DNA from: Methylomicrobium agile
GTDB lineage: Bacteria > Pseudomonadota > Gammaproteobacteria > Methylococcales > Methylomonadaceae
Direction of reading: 5' to 3'
DNA length: 64,000 nt
Assembly (NCBI RefSeq): GCF_000733855.1
Contig: NZ_JPOJ01000001.1
Location: 3,675,001-3,739,000 of the forward strand
Shown: piece by piece, positions 10,854 through 20,620 of the stretch
Layout: the number at the start of each line of letters is the position of its first letter
How positions within the stretch are numbered: position 1 is the first letter of the stretch
The notes under the pieces: generated by a model
What the model was told of the DNA's origin: nothing
What the model saw: only the letters and a program-made list of their open reading frames with translations
The model's database searches: none
Made by a program: the position numbers and the translations under genes

Positions 10854-11975
10854 ATGTCATCCATCCGTAATGATGAAGACCTGCGGTGGCTCGCCGTACA
10901 GATCAAGCAATGGGGCCTGGAACTGGGCTTCCAGCAAGTCGGCATTGCCGACACCGACCTGGAGCAGGCCGAGCGGCATCTGCAGGCCTGGCTGGACGAT
11001 GATTTTCACGGCGAAATGGACTACATGCACCGGCATGGGCTTAAGCGCAGCCGTCCTGCTCTTTTACAGCCGGGCACCGTGCGAATTATTTCGGTACGGA
11101 TGGATTATCTTCCCGAGCCGTCGGACGCAATGCACAAAGCCCTGGCCGGCCCCGTCGAAGCGTATATTTCGAGATATGCGCTTGGTCGTGATTATCATAA
11201 ACTGATCCGCAGCCGTCTGCAGAAGCTGGCCGATAAAATTCAGGTGGAAACCGGTCCGTTCGGCTACCGGGCGTTCGTCGACAGCGCTCCGGTGCTCGAA
11301 AAGGCGTTGGCGGAAAAAGCCGGACTCGGCTGGATAGGCAAGCATTCCAATTTGATCAACCGTAAAGCGGGTTCCTGGTTTTTTCTGGGGGAAATCTATA
11401 CCGATCTGCCGTTGCCGATCGATCCGCCGGCCGCAATGCATTGCGGATCGTGCGCCGCTTGTTTGGACATCTGCCCGACCCGGGCGATCGTGGCGCCTTT
11501 CCGGGTCGATGCGCGCCGGTGCGTTTCTTATCTGACGATCGAACTGCACGGTTCAATTCCGGAAACCCTGCGGCCATTGATCGGCAATCGGATTTACGGC
11601 TGCGACGATTGCCAATTGATCTGCCCCTGGAACCGTTTCGCCAAATTGACCGCCGAAAACGACTTCAGGCCGAGACATCGGCTGAATGCGCGGCACTTGC
11701 TCGATGTGTTCGCTTGGGACGAACAGACCTTTTTGACCCGGACCGAAGGTTCCGCGATCAGGCGGATCGGTTACGAGCGCTGGCTCAGGAATATCGCAGT
11801 TGCCCTCGGGAATGTCCCTCACGCTCCGAAAGCGGTCGAGGCTTTAAAAGCTAGGCTGGGGCATTCGTCCGAGCTGGTCAAAGAGCATGTGCGATGGGCA
11901 TTGGACAGACAATCAGCAAAGCGGGAAGAACTGGCCTGCTCGTCCGCCTTCGTAAAAGGCGCGACAAGCGATTAA
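10854..11975 (+). CDS. queG: Epoxyqueuosine reductase
   Basis: Cobalamin- and iron-sulfur-dependent enzyme for the last step of queuosine synthesis, reducing epoxyqueuosine in tRNA. The 373-residue product has the family's N-terminal region (GFQQVGIADTDL) and a central conserved block GWIGKHSNLINRKAGSWFFLG. Two 4Fe-4S ferredoxin-type motifs follow: CGSCAACLDICPTRAI and CDDCQLICPWNRF. The C-terminus has a HEAT-like helical region. ATG 10854 is chosen; a TTG at 10839 would add five residues. It starts 24 bp after the ftsH terminator, so it needs its own promoter, perhaps within or just after the hairpin. Confidence 0.95.
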   Translation: MSSIRNDEDLRWLAVQIKQWGLELGFQQVGIADTDLEQAERHLQAWLDDDFHGEMDYMHRHGLKRSRPALLQPGTVRIISVRMDYLPEPSDAMHKALAGPVEAYISRYALGRDYHKLIRSRLQKLADKIQVETGPFGYRAFVDSAPVLEKALAEKAGLGWIGKHSNLINRKAGSWFFLGEIYTDLPLPIDPPAAMHCGSCAACLDICPTRAIVAPFRVDARRCVSYLTIELHGSIPETLRPLIGNRIYGCDDCQLICPWNRFAKLTAENDFRPRHRLNARHLLDVFAWDEQTFLTRTEGSAIRRIGYERWLRNIAVALGNVPHAPKAVEALKARLGHSSELVKEHVRWALDRQSAKREELACSSAFVKGATSD

Positions 11976-12001
11976 AATCGTTGTCGAGTTTAGTTTTCGT
12001 G

Positions 12002-12568
12002 CTAATTGACCGTATGTTCCTGGCAAATCTTTTCGCTGTCTTTCTGGCTGAGTTTTTCCTGGGTCAGCCCGCAGAAGAAACCGTCGCTTTGGCGAGTGAA
12101 ATATTTACAGGTTTTGCATAGACCGAATGTCTGAAATTTGTGCGCCTTTTGCAGAGCCACTAACGTATCCGAGAAGACTTTTTCCGTGTCAGTGGTATCT
12201 TCATTCAGAAATGTCGAGGCCTGTCGGAAAAATTCGGTGGACCGGGCTTCGGACAATACCGCTTCGCCTTCCTCCAGAAGGCTGAGATGCACCATGCGAC
12301 GGTCATTACTGTCGGTCTTTTTTTTGATATAGCCTTTTTTTTCCAGAAGCTGCAGCGTTTGCGAAACGGTGCCGCGGGTCATGCCCAGGTAGTTGGTCAG
12401 CGCAGCAGGCGAGTCGCTGAAGCGGTTGCAGCGCGATAGATAATCCAGAACCTGAAAATGGACCGGCTGCAGCCCGAGTTCGGTGCATTTCTTCCGTTCT
12501 TCGGACCGAATCAATGCTGACATACGCTCAATGACTTCAAATATGGCTATTTTTTCCATTACGTTCAT
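12002..12568 (-). CDS. MarR-family regulator with a C-terminal four-cysteine tail
   Basis: A 188-residue winged-helix regulator. The MarR fold covers residues about 10-140, with recognition-helix region LGMTRGTVSQTLQLLEKKG and wing DSNDRRMVHLS. The tail carries C151-x2-C154-x11-C166-x15-C182 followed by H185, a layout suited to binding zinc or an iron-sulfur centre; the ligand is not known. The start could be ATG 12568 or the in-frame ATG 12559; neither has a strong ribosome site. It is divergent from the DUF2024 gene, and a perfect inverted repeat in the shared region overlaps its probable promoter, which suggests autoregulation. Confidence 0.85.
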   Translation of the reverse strand: MNVMEKIAIFEVIERMSALIRSEERKKCTELGLQPVHFQVLDYLSRCNRFSDSPAALTNYLGMTRGTVSQTLQLLEKKGYIKKKTDSNDRRMVHLSLLEEGEAVLSEARSTEFFRQASTFLNEDTTDTEKVFSDTLVALQKAHKFQTFGLCKTCKYFTRQSDGFFCGLTQEKLSQKDSEKICQEHTVN

Positions 12569-12599
12569 ATGTACTCAAAAATTCTTGACATTGAACGGT

Positions 12600-12634
12600 A
12601 TTATACCATACTCTATCAACATATCGAATCGATA
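12600..12634 (-). promoter_or_regulatory. Probable marR-type promoter and operator
   Basis: On the minus strand a perfect -10 TATAAT (12605-12600) sits 17 bp from a weak -35 TTCGAT (12628-12623). The -35 lies inside an inverted repeat TATCGA-A-TCGATA (12622-12634), a typical size and position for a MarR operator. Plus-strand TTGACA (12585-12590) with CATACT 16 bp later may drive the divergent gene. Confidence 0.55.
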
Positions 12635-12792
12635 CTATATGAAAGTTACTTTATTTTAAGGGATTTTCGTAAGTTGCAAGAGCGATTCGGTTTCTTGTAA
12701 AGTCGTGCAAATTCTTCAAATTCGGATAATATCCCTCAGTAAAGCATTTTATGCGCCGGTGGCTCGCTCCACCGGTTTTTTATGGAATCACT

Positions 12793-13059
12793 ATGCCCGT
12801 TTCTCACGTATTCGACACTTATGCAAAAAAGGCCAAAGGCGGCATCATGCATTTCGATGTGGTCATCGACGAACAGGATCCGCAAAAAGCGCTGGAATGT
12901 GCCAGAAAATGGCTCGAAAGCGTCGGTCATTCCGACGCAGTAGTTACCCAGGAGACATGCTATTTCTGCCATAGCGCCGAAGCGCCCGCCGAATTGCGCA
13001 AGCAAATCGACGAGCAGGGCTATGCGATATACAAACTGGAAGGCTGCCCGAAAGATTAG
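12793..13059 (+). CDS. DUF2024 family protein
   Basis: An 88-residue protein of the uncharacterised DUF2024 family. The signature start is present: MPVSHVFDTYAKKAKGGIMHFDVVIDE, here read in two parts around residues 1-27. A CYFCHSAEA motif lies in the middle, with a further Cys in the C-terminal LEGCPKD. ATG 12793 is chosen because the homology begins exactly there; the longer frame from 12751 has no family match. It is divergent from the Cys-tailed MarR gene, and their shared operator suggests it may be the regulated target. The function is unknown; the cysteines could bind metal. Confidence 0.82.
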   Translation: MPVSHVFDTYAKKAKGGIMHFDVVIDEQDPQKALECARKWLESVGHSDAVVTQETCYFCHSAEAPAELRKQIDEQGYAIYKLEGCPKD

Positions 13060-13073
13060 TCAACAAAGATTAG

Positions 13074-13961
13074 TTAACGCGGCTTTAAAGGAATTTTATC
13101 TTTAAGCTTCAGAAAACGCCGGTAGCGGCACTCGGATATTGTACCCTTTTCGACCGCCGTGCGTATCGCGCAACCTTTATCCTGTTCGTGTCGACAATCG
13201 TTAAAGCGGCAATTGCCGATATACGGGCGGAATTCCTTGTAGCCGTATGCCAGTTCGTCCGCCGTCAAATCGGCCAATCCAAAGATCGCGACACCAGGAC
13301 TGTCTATCAGATTGCCGCCTTCCTTGAGATGATAAAGGGTAGCGGCGGTAGTCGTATGCCGGCCGAGTTTGGCCGACGCGGAAATCGCATTGATCTTGAT
13401 TTCCTTGTCGGGAATGAATACGCGGGTCAGAGAAGACTTGCCGACCCCGGACTGCCCGGTAAAGATGCTGACTTGCCCCTGTAGCGCTTGTTTCAGTCCT
13501 TCCAGCCCCATGCCGGTTTTCGCGCTGACTTTGTAGATGGGATACCCGAGCCCGACATAAACCGCAAGCTCTCGATCCGCTTCCTCCGTCCCCGGCAAAT
13601 CGGCTTTGTTCAGAACCAGCGCTACCTTGAAATTGCTGTTTTCGCAGATTGCCAGGTATTGATCGATCAGCAGGCAGTCGTAGCGCGGCTCCATCGCGAA
13701 AATCACGACGACCCTATCGATGTTGGCCGCCACCGGCCGGGTTTTACCGTTACGGGCCGGGCGCATCAACAGGGAATGCCGGGGCAGAATTTCCTCGATC
13801 CGGCCCTGGCCGGGGGCGGCTTCCGACCATAACACCTTGTCGCCCACGGCGATGGTATCCAGTTTTCTGAGCGGCTGGCAGAGAATGATTCGGCCGTTAT
13901 TTTCAACCGCGATACCTTGGCCGAGATGCGCGATTGCCAGCCCTTCCTTCACCTCAGCCAC
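13074..13961 (-). CDS. rsgA: Small ribosomal subunit biogenesis GTPase RsgA
   Basis: Circularly permuted GTPase that helps mature the 30S subunit. An N-terminal OB-fold is followed by GTPase motifs in the permuted order: NKADLPG (G4), then GQSGVGKSSL (G1), then DSPGV (G3). A C-terminal zinc knuckle has the form CRFNDCRHEQDKGC. The 295-residue length is usual. The start is GTG 13961, which overlaps the stop of the upstream M48 protease by one base, so the two are probably co-translated. It converges on the DUF2024 gene with only 14 bp between stops and no clear terminator. Confidence 0.95.
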   Translation of the reverse strand: MAEVKEGLAIAHLGQGIAVENNGRIILCQPLRKLDTIAVGDKVLWSEAAPGQGRIEEILPRHSLLMRPARNGKTRPVAANIDRVVVIFAMEPRYDCLLIDQYLAICENSNFKVALVLNKADLPGTEEADRELAVYVGLGYPIYKVSAKTGMGLEGLKQALQGQVSIFTGQSGVGKSSLTRVFIPDKEIKINAISASAKLGRHTTTAATLYHLKEGGNLIDSPGVAIFGLADLTADELAYGYKEFRPYIGNCRFNDCRHEQDKGCAIRTAVEKGTISECRYRRFLKLKDKIPLKPR

Positions 13962-15217
13962 TATCGAGCCGCCATTTTCGCCTCCAGATGCGCTATCCGG
14001 ATTGCAGCCGGCGGATGGCTGTAGTGAAAGGCCGAATAGAGCGGGTCGGGCGTCAGCGTACTGGCGTTTTCTTCATAGAGTTTGACCAGGCCGCTGATCA
14101 TTTTAGTGGCCTGGGCATGGTCGGCGGCAAAGCTGTCCGCTTCGAATTCGAACTTGCGCTGGAAAAACGCGCTGATCGGCTGCATGAAAAACGTGAACAC
14201 AGGTGAAACCAGCATGAACAGCAGCAGTGCGGCCGCATTCGATTTCTGCTGTACGCCGAGACCCGTATAAAACCAGGACTGATCGATCAGCCAGCCGAGA
14301 ATGCCGAGGCTGATCAGGCTCATTAGCGCAGTCGCGGCCAGCATCTTGATCACATGCTTGCATTTAAAGTGCCCCAGTTCATGGGCCAGCACCGCCTCGA
14401 GCTCTTCGTCGTCCAGCGATTTGATCAGCGTATCGAAAAACACGATCCGTTTGTTGTTGCCCAGCCCGGTGAAATAGGCGTTGCCGTGGCCGGAGCGTTT
14501 GGAGCCGTCCATCACGAAAATGCCCTGACTGCTGAAACCGCAGCGGTCCAGCAGTTTCTGGATCCGGGCTTTCAGCGCGCCTTCTTCCATCGGCGTGAAT
14601 TTGTTGAATAACGGCGCGATTACCGTCGGGAACAGCCAGCTCATCAGCAGGGAGAAGCCCATCATGATCGCCCAGGCCAGAAGCCACCAATAAGCGCCGA
14701 CATTTTCCATCACCCACAAAATCAGCGCCAGCAACGGCAGACCGATGATGGCGCCCAGCACCAGTTGCAGCGCATGATCCTTTAAGAACTGTTTGAGCGT
14801 GCTTTTGTTGAAACCGAATTGTTCTTCGATCACAAACGTCTGATAGAGGCTGGTAGGCAATTCCAGCAATGACATGGCCAGAAAAATCGTTGCGCTGGCC
14901 ACGACACCGGCAAGGATCGGCGATTCGATAACCGATGACCAGAACGTAAACGCGAGATTTATGCCGCCGCCCAGGGTCAGCAGCAATAGCACCACCAGTC
15001 CCAGAATGCTGTCGACCTCGCCGAGTTTTCCTTTTGCAAGGGTATAGTCCGCCGCTTTTTGATGCGCAGCCAAGGGCACCGACTTGGCGAATGCAGGGGG
15101 GACTTCGGCGCGATGGGCCATCACATACGCGGCCTGGCGCCGGGACAGCCAAAATTGCAAGGAATAAGAAATCGCCAGTGCGACGATAAAAATAACGGTA
15201 AAGGTATTCATGGTCAT
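13961..15217 (-). CDS. M48 family metallopeptidase (CAAX protease 1-like)
   Basis: Membrane zinc protease of 418 residues related to Ste24/HtpX. Several hydrophobic helices surround the catalytic HELGH zinc motif in LAHELGHFKCKH, and a downstream FEFEADSFA supplies the third zinc ligand (ExxxD motif). The N-terminal CAAX-protease-1 region (residues about 30-200) is present, which separates it from the shorter HtpX. In bacteria this type is thought to act in membrane protein quality control; its substrate here is unknown. The start may be ATG 15217 or ATG 15211. It is translationally linked to rsgA downstream. Confidence 0.9.
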   Translation of the reverse strand: MTMNTFTVIFIVALAISYSLQFWLSRRQAAYVMAHRAEVPPAFAKSVPLAAHQKAADYTLAKGKLGEVDSILGLVVLLLLTLGGGINLAFTFWSSVIESPILAGVVASATIFLAMSLLELPTSLYQTFVIEEQFGFNKSTLKQFLKDHALQLVLGAIIGLPLLALILWVMENVGAYWWLLAWAIMMGFSLLMSWLFPTVIAPLFNKFTPMEEGALKARIQKLLDRCGFSSQGIFVMDGSKRSGHGNAYFTGLGNNKRIVFFDTLIKSLDDEELEAVLAHELGHFKCKHVIKMLAATALMSLISLGILGWLIDQSWFYTGLGVQQKSNAAALLLFMLVSPVFTFFMQPISAFFQRKFEFEADSFAADHAQATKMISGLVKLYEENASTLTPDPLYSAFHYSHPPAAIRIAHLEAKMAAR

Positions 15218-15311
15218 CTGATTATAATCGGATTATTTTAAGAAATAGCCATACAGATTCGCCAATGCTACACTAATCGGAACTTTATGAACATAATGGG
15301 AGAGGTATTAA

Positions 15312-15878
15312 ATGGCATTGGACTCGGATCGTCTTGTCTGGATAGACTTGGAGATGACGGGATTAAATCCCGATCAGGACGTGATCATCGAGATTGCGAC
15401 GATCGTGACCGACAAGGATTTGACGATCTTGGCGCACGGCCCTGTGATCGCGGTGCATCAGCCCGACTCGATACTGGTCGAGATGGACGAATGGAATCAG
15501 CAGCACCACAGCCAGTCGGGCCTGATCGACCGGGTCAAGGCTTCCGAAATCGATACCGTCGAAGCCGAGCGGCAGACGCTTGAGTTTTTAAGGCAATGGC
15601 TTCCGGACAGAACCTCGCCGATGTGCGGCAACACGATAGGGCAGGACCGGCGCTTCCTGTTCCGCTACATGCCGCAGTTGGAAGCCTTCTTTCATTACCG
15701 CAGCATCGATGTATCGACTTTGAAAGAATTGGCGGCGCGCTGGGCACCGGAGATCAAGGACGGCTTCACCAAAGTTTCGGCCCATCGGGCTCTGGACGAC
15801 GTCAAGGAGTCCATCGATGAACTTCAATACTACCGGGAGCATTTCATCGCTTCCCGCTTCACAGGCAAGCGCGGTTAA
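15312..15878 (+). CDS. orn: Oligoribonuclease
   Basis: Exonuclease that degrades two- to five-nucleotide RNA and pGpG to mononucleotides. DEDDh-family residues are visible: the D-x-E pair in [11 protein letters not shown], the middle Asp in [10 protein letters not shown], and [10 protein letters not shown] near the C-terminus. The 188-residue length is normal. ATG 15312 follows GGGAGAGG with good spacing. It is divergent from the M48 protease gene, and upstream of a decayed short coding remnant and serS. Confidence 0.96.
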   Translation: MALDSDRLVWIDLEMTGLNPDQDVIIEIATIVTDKDLTILAHGPVIAVHQPDSILVEMDEWNQQHHSQSGLIDRVKASEIDTVEAERQTLEFLRQWLPDRTSPMCGNTIGQDRRFLFRYMPQLEAFFHYRSIDVSTLKELAARWAPEIKDGFTKVSAHRALDDVKESIDELQYYREHFIASRFTGKRG

Positions 15879-15888
15879 CCACGCGAGA

Positions 15889-16036
15889 TGAATCATTCGA
15901 TCGTGATCGCGCTCGGCGGCGCGTTTGGTTCGGTAGCTTGAAGGCGACGCCCGTATCGGCAAGGCGGTCGAAACCCTGCAATCCCGGCTGCATTTCGGTC
16001 ATATCGTCGGCTGGCCGACTCATGCACATTTGACCT
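15889..16036 (+). pseudogene. Possible decayed coding remnant between orn and serS
   Basis: From ATG 15889 the frame reads MNHSIVIALGGAFGSVA then stops. Shifting by one base gives EGDARIGKAVETLQSRL and continues to a stop near 16036. The I-A-L-G-G opening followed by an amphipathic helix resembles the start of FolK-type pterin pyrophosphokinases, but the match is short and the remainder is missing. It may be chance. Confidence 0.25.
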
Positions 16037-16062
16037 AGATTTTTTTATTGAGAGACTGATAA

Positions 16063-17346
<1,284 letters not shown>

Positions 17347-17353
17347 CCTGAAT

Positions 17354-18628
17354 TTATCGTACTGCGACCTTACCCGTGCCCGTACCGTCCGCCGTGACGG
17401 GCTCCGGGGCGGCATGGGCATAGTCGATACAGCGGTTCTGCTGCTTTACTTCACTCTCGAAATTGGCGATTTCCGCGATGTCACGGGGATGCGTCCGCCG
17501 GTAACGCATCCGGGCCGAGCGGATAGCTTCCAGGTGCCGTTCGATACCATTCTGCGTCAGTAGGACCCCTAAATCACGGGGTAGCGTTCGGTCCGGAACC
17601 TCCAAATCGAACAGCCGGTCCAGCACCAGATTGCCGATAGCCGGCTTGTAATGGGAGGATTCGATATAGCCGGCCATTTCTGTGCCACCCGAATCGGGCA
17701 GGTTTTCGGTGGAGATACTGTGATAGCCGCTGAAATCCCATAACGGAAAAGGCTTTTGACGCGCACGGACGGCTTCTTCCTCGTCGATCCGGACGAGTTG
17801 GCGTTTCCAGTCTTCCCAGGCGTCCCAAAGCCCGAGCGCGGCCAGCACTTCCCACTGCCGGGCATGAGAAGGCGAGATGAACAGATACAGTTTCACATGA
17901 CGTCGATGCGCCAACGCGATCAGCGCGCGTATCTCCTCAAGAGGAGGCGTATGCTGGACGTTGCCGGTTTCCGAAGGCTCCGCCTCGAACCGGAATCGGC
18001 ACTTCGGTCCCGGCAGATAGACGCCGCCCCACATATAGCCTTTTTCCGAATTGATCAGCGCCTGTTTGGAATATTTTTGCCGGGCCTCGGTAATCGCTTC
18101 ATCGGGTGCCGGCGGGAAACGGCCTTGTTGGAACAGGGTTTTTCGGCTTGCCGCCAAAGTATCGAAGGAAAACAGTAATTTCCATTTTCTGTCTTCGGTA
18201 AAGTTGTCCGGGGTGAAATCGGGAGTAAAGGTCAGGTAAGCATTGGAAGCAAAAAAATCCAGGCCGATCACGGCCATCCGCAAAGGATTGTGTTCGGCGA
18301 CGAATTTAAAGAGCGAAGCGGTCTCTGCGTTGGGCTGGGCGGGCATCGCGAGATTGACGGTTTTCAGGCCGTCGAATGCCGGATGCTTCGGGTCGAGTCC
18401 GACATGCGCACGGGATGTGCCGAGAATCAGGGCGTCCATCGGATGATGCAGGTACCCCACCATTTTGAAAATCCTGATATTTTCGGCGACGAGAGGTTTT
18501 GCTTCGTTGATATTCGGAAAACGAGGGCTTCCGAAAATCGCATAAGGATCGGCAAACCCATTAAAAGCGGCCGTCAAGATTAGCGCCAAGGCCGTCGAAG
18601 CCAGTAAATGAGTCAAATAACGGTGCAT
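17354..18628 (-). CDS. SGNH-like protein paired with MBOAT acyltransferase
   Basis: A 424-residue protein with an N-terminal signal anchor (residues about 7-25) and a periplasmic body. The motif LILGTSRAHVGLDP resembles the nucleophile block of AlgJ/AlgX- and DltD-like SGNH proteins, and DFSGYHSI may supply the Asp/His pair. It starts 5 bp after the MBOAT gene. Such pairs move an acetyl or acyl group across the membrane onto a polysaccharide or other envelope polymer: MBOAT transfers it across and the SGNH partner attaches it. The acceptor here is unknown, and no exopolysaccharide synthesis genes are nearby. Specific names such as algJ are not justified. Confidence 0.68.
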   Translation of the reverse strand: MHRYLTHLLASTALALILTAAFNGFADPYAIFGSPRFPNINEAKPLVAENIRIFKMVGYLHHPMDALILGTSRAHVGLDPKHPAFDGLKTVNLAMPAQPNAETASLFKFVAEHNPLRMAVIGLDFFASNAYLTFTPDFTPDNFTEDRKWKLLFSFDTLAASRKTLFQQGRFPPAPDEAITEARQKYSKQALINSEKGYMWGGVYLPGPKCRFRFEAEPSETGNVQHTPPLEEIRALIALAHRRHVKLYLFISPSHARQWEVLAALGLWDAWEDWKRQLVRIDEEEAVRARQKPFPLWDFSGYHSISTENLPDSGGTEMAGYIESSHYKPAIGNLVLDRLFDLEVPDRTLPRDLGVLLTQNGIERHLEAIRSARMRYRRTHPRDIAEIANFESEVKQQNRCIDYAHAAPEPVTADGTGTGKVAVR

Positions 18629-18633
18629 GAACG

Positions 18634-20187
18634 TTAAAACCGGAAGTAAAGAAATTCGCTGATTTGGGTAAAATTGAGCAGCGTATAAGCGAATGTCAGC
18701 CCCAATAGCCAGGCCTTAAGTGTTGCGGGGCTCCACTGGCAGAGCCGCTGCAGCCATCCTTGCCCATTGGCGGACACTTCGGTCAAGGCCGGCCGGTAGC
18801 GGGCGAAAATTTGCTGTAAATTTGGGAAATAGAAAGCGATTAGCAGCGAGGAGAGCAAAATCTTGAAGGCCTTTCCGGAGTCCAATTCGGTCATCGGCAG
18901 GGTGCCGATGAAGCGTACGCCCAGCGGTTTCAGCCATGCGGCGATCCCGGAGTTGGCCAATTTCCTCGAAAAGGCGCAGCCGTTCATTCCGGCCATGCCG
19001 CGCAGAATGTCGAGCGCGTCGTTCAAAGTTTCCGCCCGGAAAAACACCCAGCCTGCGACTACCGCGAAAAAAGTCAGCAATCCGGCCAGAAACTGCGCCA
19101 GTCTGCCGCCGTTTCCCCAGCCCATGCGTTGTTTGAGCCCGATCCAGGCGTGGTTGATGATCAGGTAACCGCCGTGCAGCCCTCCCCAGATCACGAACGG
19201 CCAGCCGGCGCCGTGCCAGAGCCCGCCGAGCAGCATCGTAGCCAGCAGATTCGCATGCCGGCGCAGGTTGCCCTTGCGGTTGCCGCCCAGCGGAATGTAC
19301 AGGTAGTCGCGCAGGAAGCGCGACAAGGTCATGTGCCAGCGCCGCCAGAACTCGATGATACTTTTCGCCTTGTAGGGCGAATCGAAATTGACCGGCAGGC
19401 GGATATTGAACATCATCGACAGGCCGATCGCCATGTCCGAATAGGCCGAAAAATCGAAGTAAAGCTGGAATGTGTACGACAGCGCGGCAATCCAGGATTC
19501 GACCAGCATCGGCTCGCCTCCCTGATGCACCGCGTCGAATATCGGCGTCGCATATCCGGCCAGGGAGTCGGCCAGCAGGATTTTCTTCGCCAGGCCCAGG
19601 ATGAAGATGCTGAGCCCGACTGCCACATGATCCGCGTTGATCCGGCAGCTGGCGCGTTCGCCGAATTGCGGCATCATTTCCTTGTGATGCAGGACCGGGC
19701 CGGCGATCAAATGCGGAAAATAGGTCACGAACAGCGTGTAATGTACGAAATCGTATTCCCTGGCCTTGCCCTGGTAGCTGTCGACCAGAAAAGCGATTTG
19801 GGTAAAAGTAAAAAACGAGATCCCTAACGGCAGCAGAATTGGCGCATTTTCCAGGCCGGCGCCGGTCAGCCGGTTCAGGTTGTCGATAAAGAAGTTGAAA
19901 TACTTGAAATAACCGAGCAGTGACAGATTGAACGCAATCGCCAGAATCAACAGGCATTTCGGGCGGAGAACGGTTTGCTTGGCCATCGCGTAGCCGGCGC
20001 CGTAGTTGACCGCGATCGAACCCAGCAGCAGGCCGGTAAAGCGGAAATCCCACCAGCCGTAGAAAAAAATGGAAGCCAGGGCGAGCCAGGCCGCAGCGAG
20101 TCTGGGGCTGCGGCGCCCCAGGCCGAAATAGCCGAAAAATACGATCGGAAGATAGGCGAAAATGAAACTATACGAATTAAACAGCAT
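18634..20187 (-). CDS. MBOAT family O-acyltransferase (AlgI-like)
   Basis: Polytopic membrane protein of 517 residues, with about ten hydrophobic helices. Family landmarks include YFPHLIAGPVLHH, the NFDSPYKAKSIIEFWRRWH block and the active-site stretch GGLWHGAGWPFVIWGGLHG with the invariant His. This is the PatA/AlgI/DltB type that takes an acyl group from a cytoplasmic donor for O-acylation of an extracytoplasmic polymer. The SGNH-like partner starts 5 bp downstream. A small membrane protein and an Hsp70-like protein lie upstream in the same direction, with a 64-bp gap between the membrane protein gene and this one. Confidence 0.92.
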   Translation of the reverse strand: MLFNSYSFIFAYLPIVFFGYFGLGRRSPRLAAAWLALASIFFYGWWDFRFTGLLLGSIAVNYGAGYAMAKQTVLRPKCLLILAIAFNLSLLGYFKYFNFFIDNLNRLTGAGLENAPILLPLGISFFTFTQIAFLVDSYQGKAREYDFVHYTLFVTYFPHLIAGPVLHHKEMMPQFGERASCRINADHVAVGLSIFILGLAKKILLADSLAGYATPIFDAVHQGGEPMLVESWIAALSYTFQLYFDFSAYSDMAIGLSMMFNIRLPVNFDSPYKAKSIIEFWRRWHMTLSRFLRDYLYIPLGGNRKGNLRRHANLLATMLLGGLWHGAGWPFVIWGGLHGGYLIINHAWIGLKQRMGWGNGGRLAQFLAGLLTFFAVVAGWVFFRAETLNDALDILRGMAGMNGCAFSRKLANSGIAAWLKPLGVRFIGTLPMTELDSGKAFKILLSSLLIAFYFPNLQQIFARYRPALTEVSANGQGWLQRLCQWSPATLKAWLLGLTFAYTLLNFTQISEFLYFRF

Positions 20188-20251
20188 GTATGGGGAAGCG
20201 CCGGGTCAGCCCTTTCGGGGTTGTTTGTACGGGAATGAAAAATCGCGGTGA

Positions 20252-20605
20252 TTATTGGCGCCCCAGCGATTTTTTGATGTGCCGCATCGTGACATACCCC
20301 GTCAATGCCCCCCACAGCAGCATATAAATGCTCAGCAAGATCACCTCCGGCGTGAAACTATTCACATTCCGATAGTAGTCGAAAATGTCGTCGCCGAGCA
20401 GCAGCGCCAGAATGATGAAAATAGAGCTTTTAAAACGGATCACATGCTCGTAGAACACGCCGATGCCGAGTATCAGGAAGCCGGTAAAAAAACGGAGCGC
20501 GATGTGCCCCAGCATTTCGAGTGTCATCATCTCTAGCCGGAATGCGGCGTCCAGAAAATAAAGTGCAATGAGACCCAGGGATAAAATAAGGCCGATCAGT
20601 TTCAT
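20252..20605 (-). CDS. Small membrane protein of unknown function
   Basis: A 117-residue protein with three or four predicted membrane helices (about 3-20, 32-50, 58-72 and 86-105) and a basic C-terminus RHIKKSLGRQ. No family was recognised. It begins 15 bp after the Hsp70-like gene, so the two are almost certainly co-transcribed, and the MBOAT gene follows 64 bp later. Position suggests a link with envelope modification or with the chaperone, but no function can be assigned. Confidence 0.72.
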   Translation of the reverse strand: MKLIGLILSLGLIALYFLDAAFRLEMMTLEMLGHIALRFFTGFLILGIGVFYEHVIRFKSSIFIILALLLGDDIFDYYRNVNSFTPEVILLSIYMLLWGALTGYVTMRHIKKSLGRQ

Positions 20606-20620
20606 CTTGATGCGTGTTTT

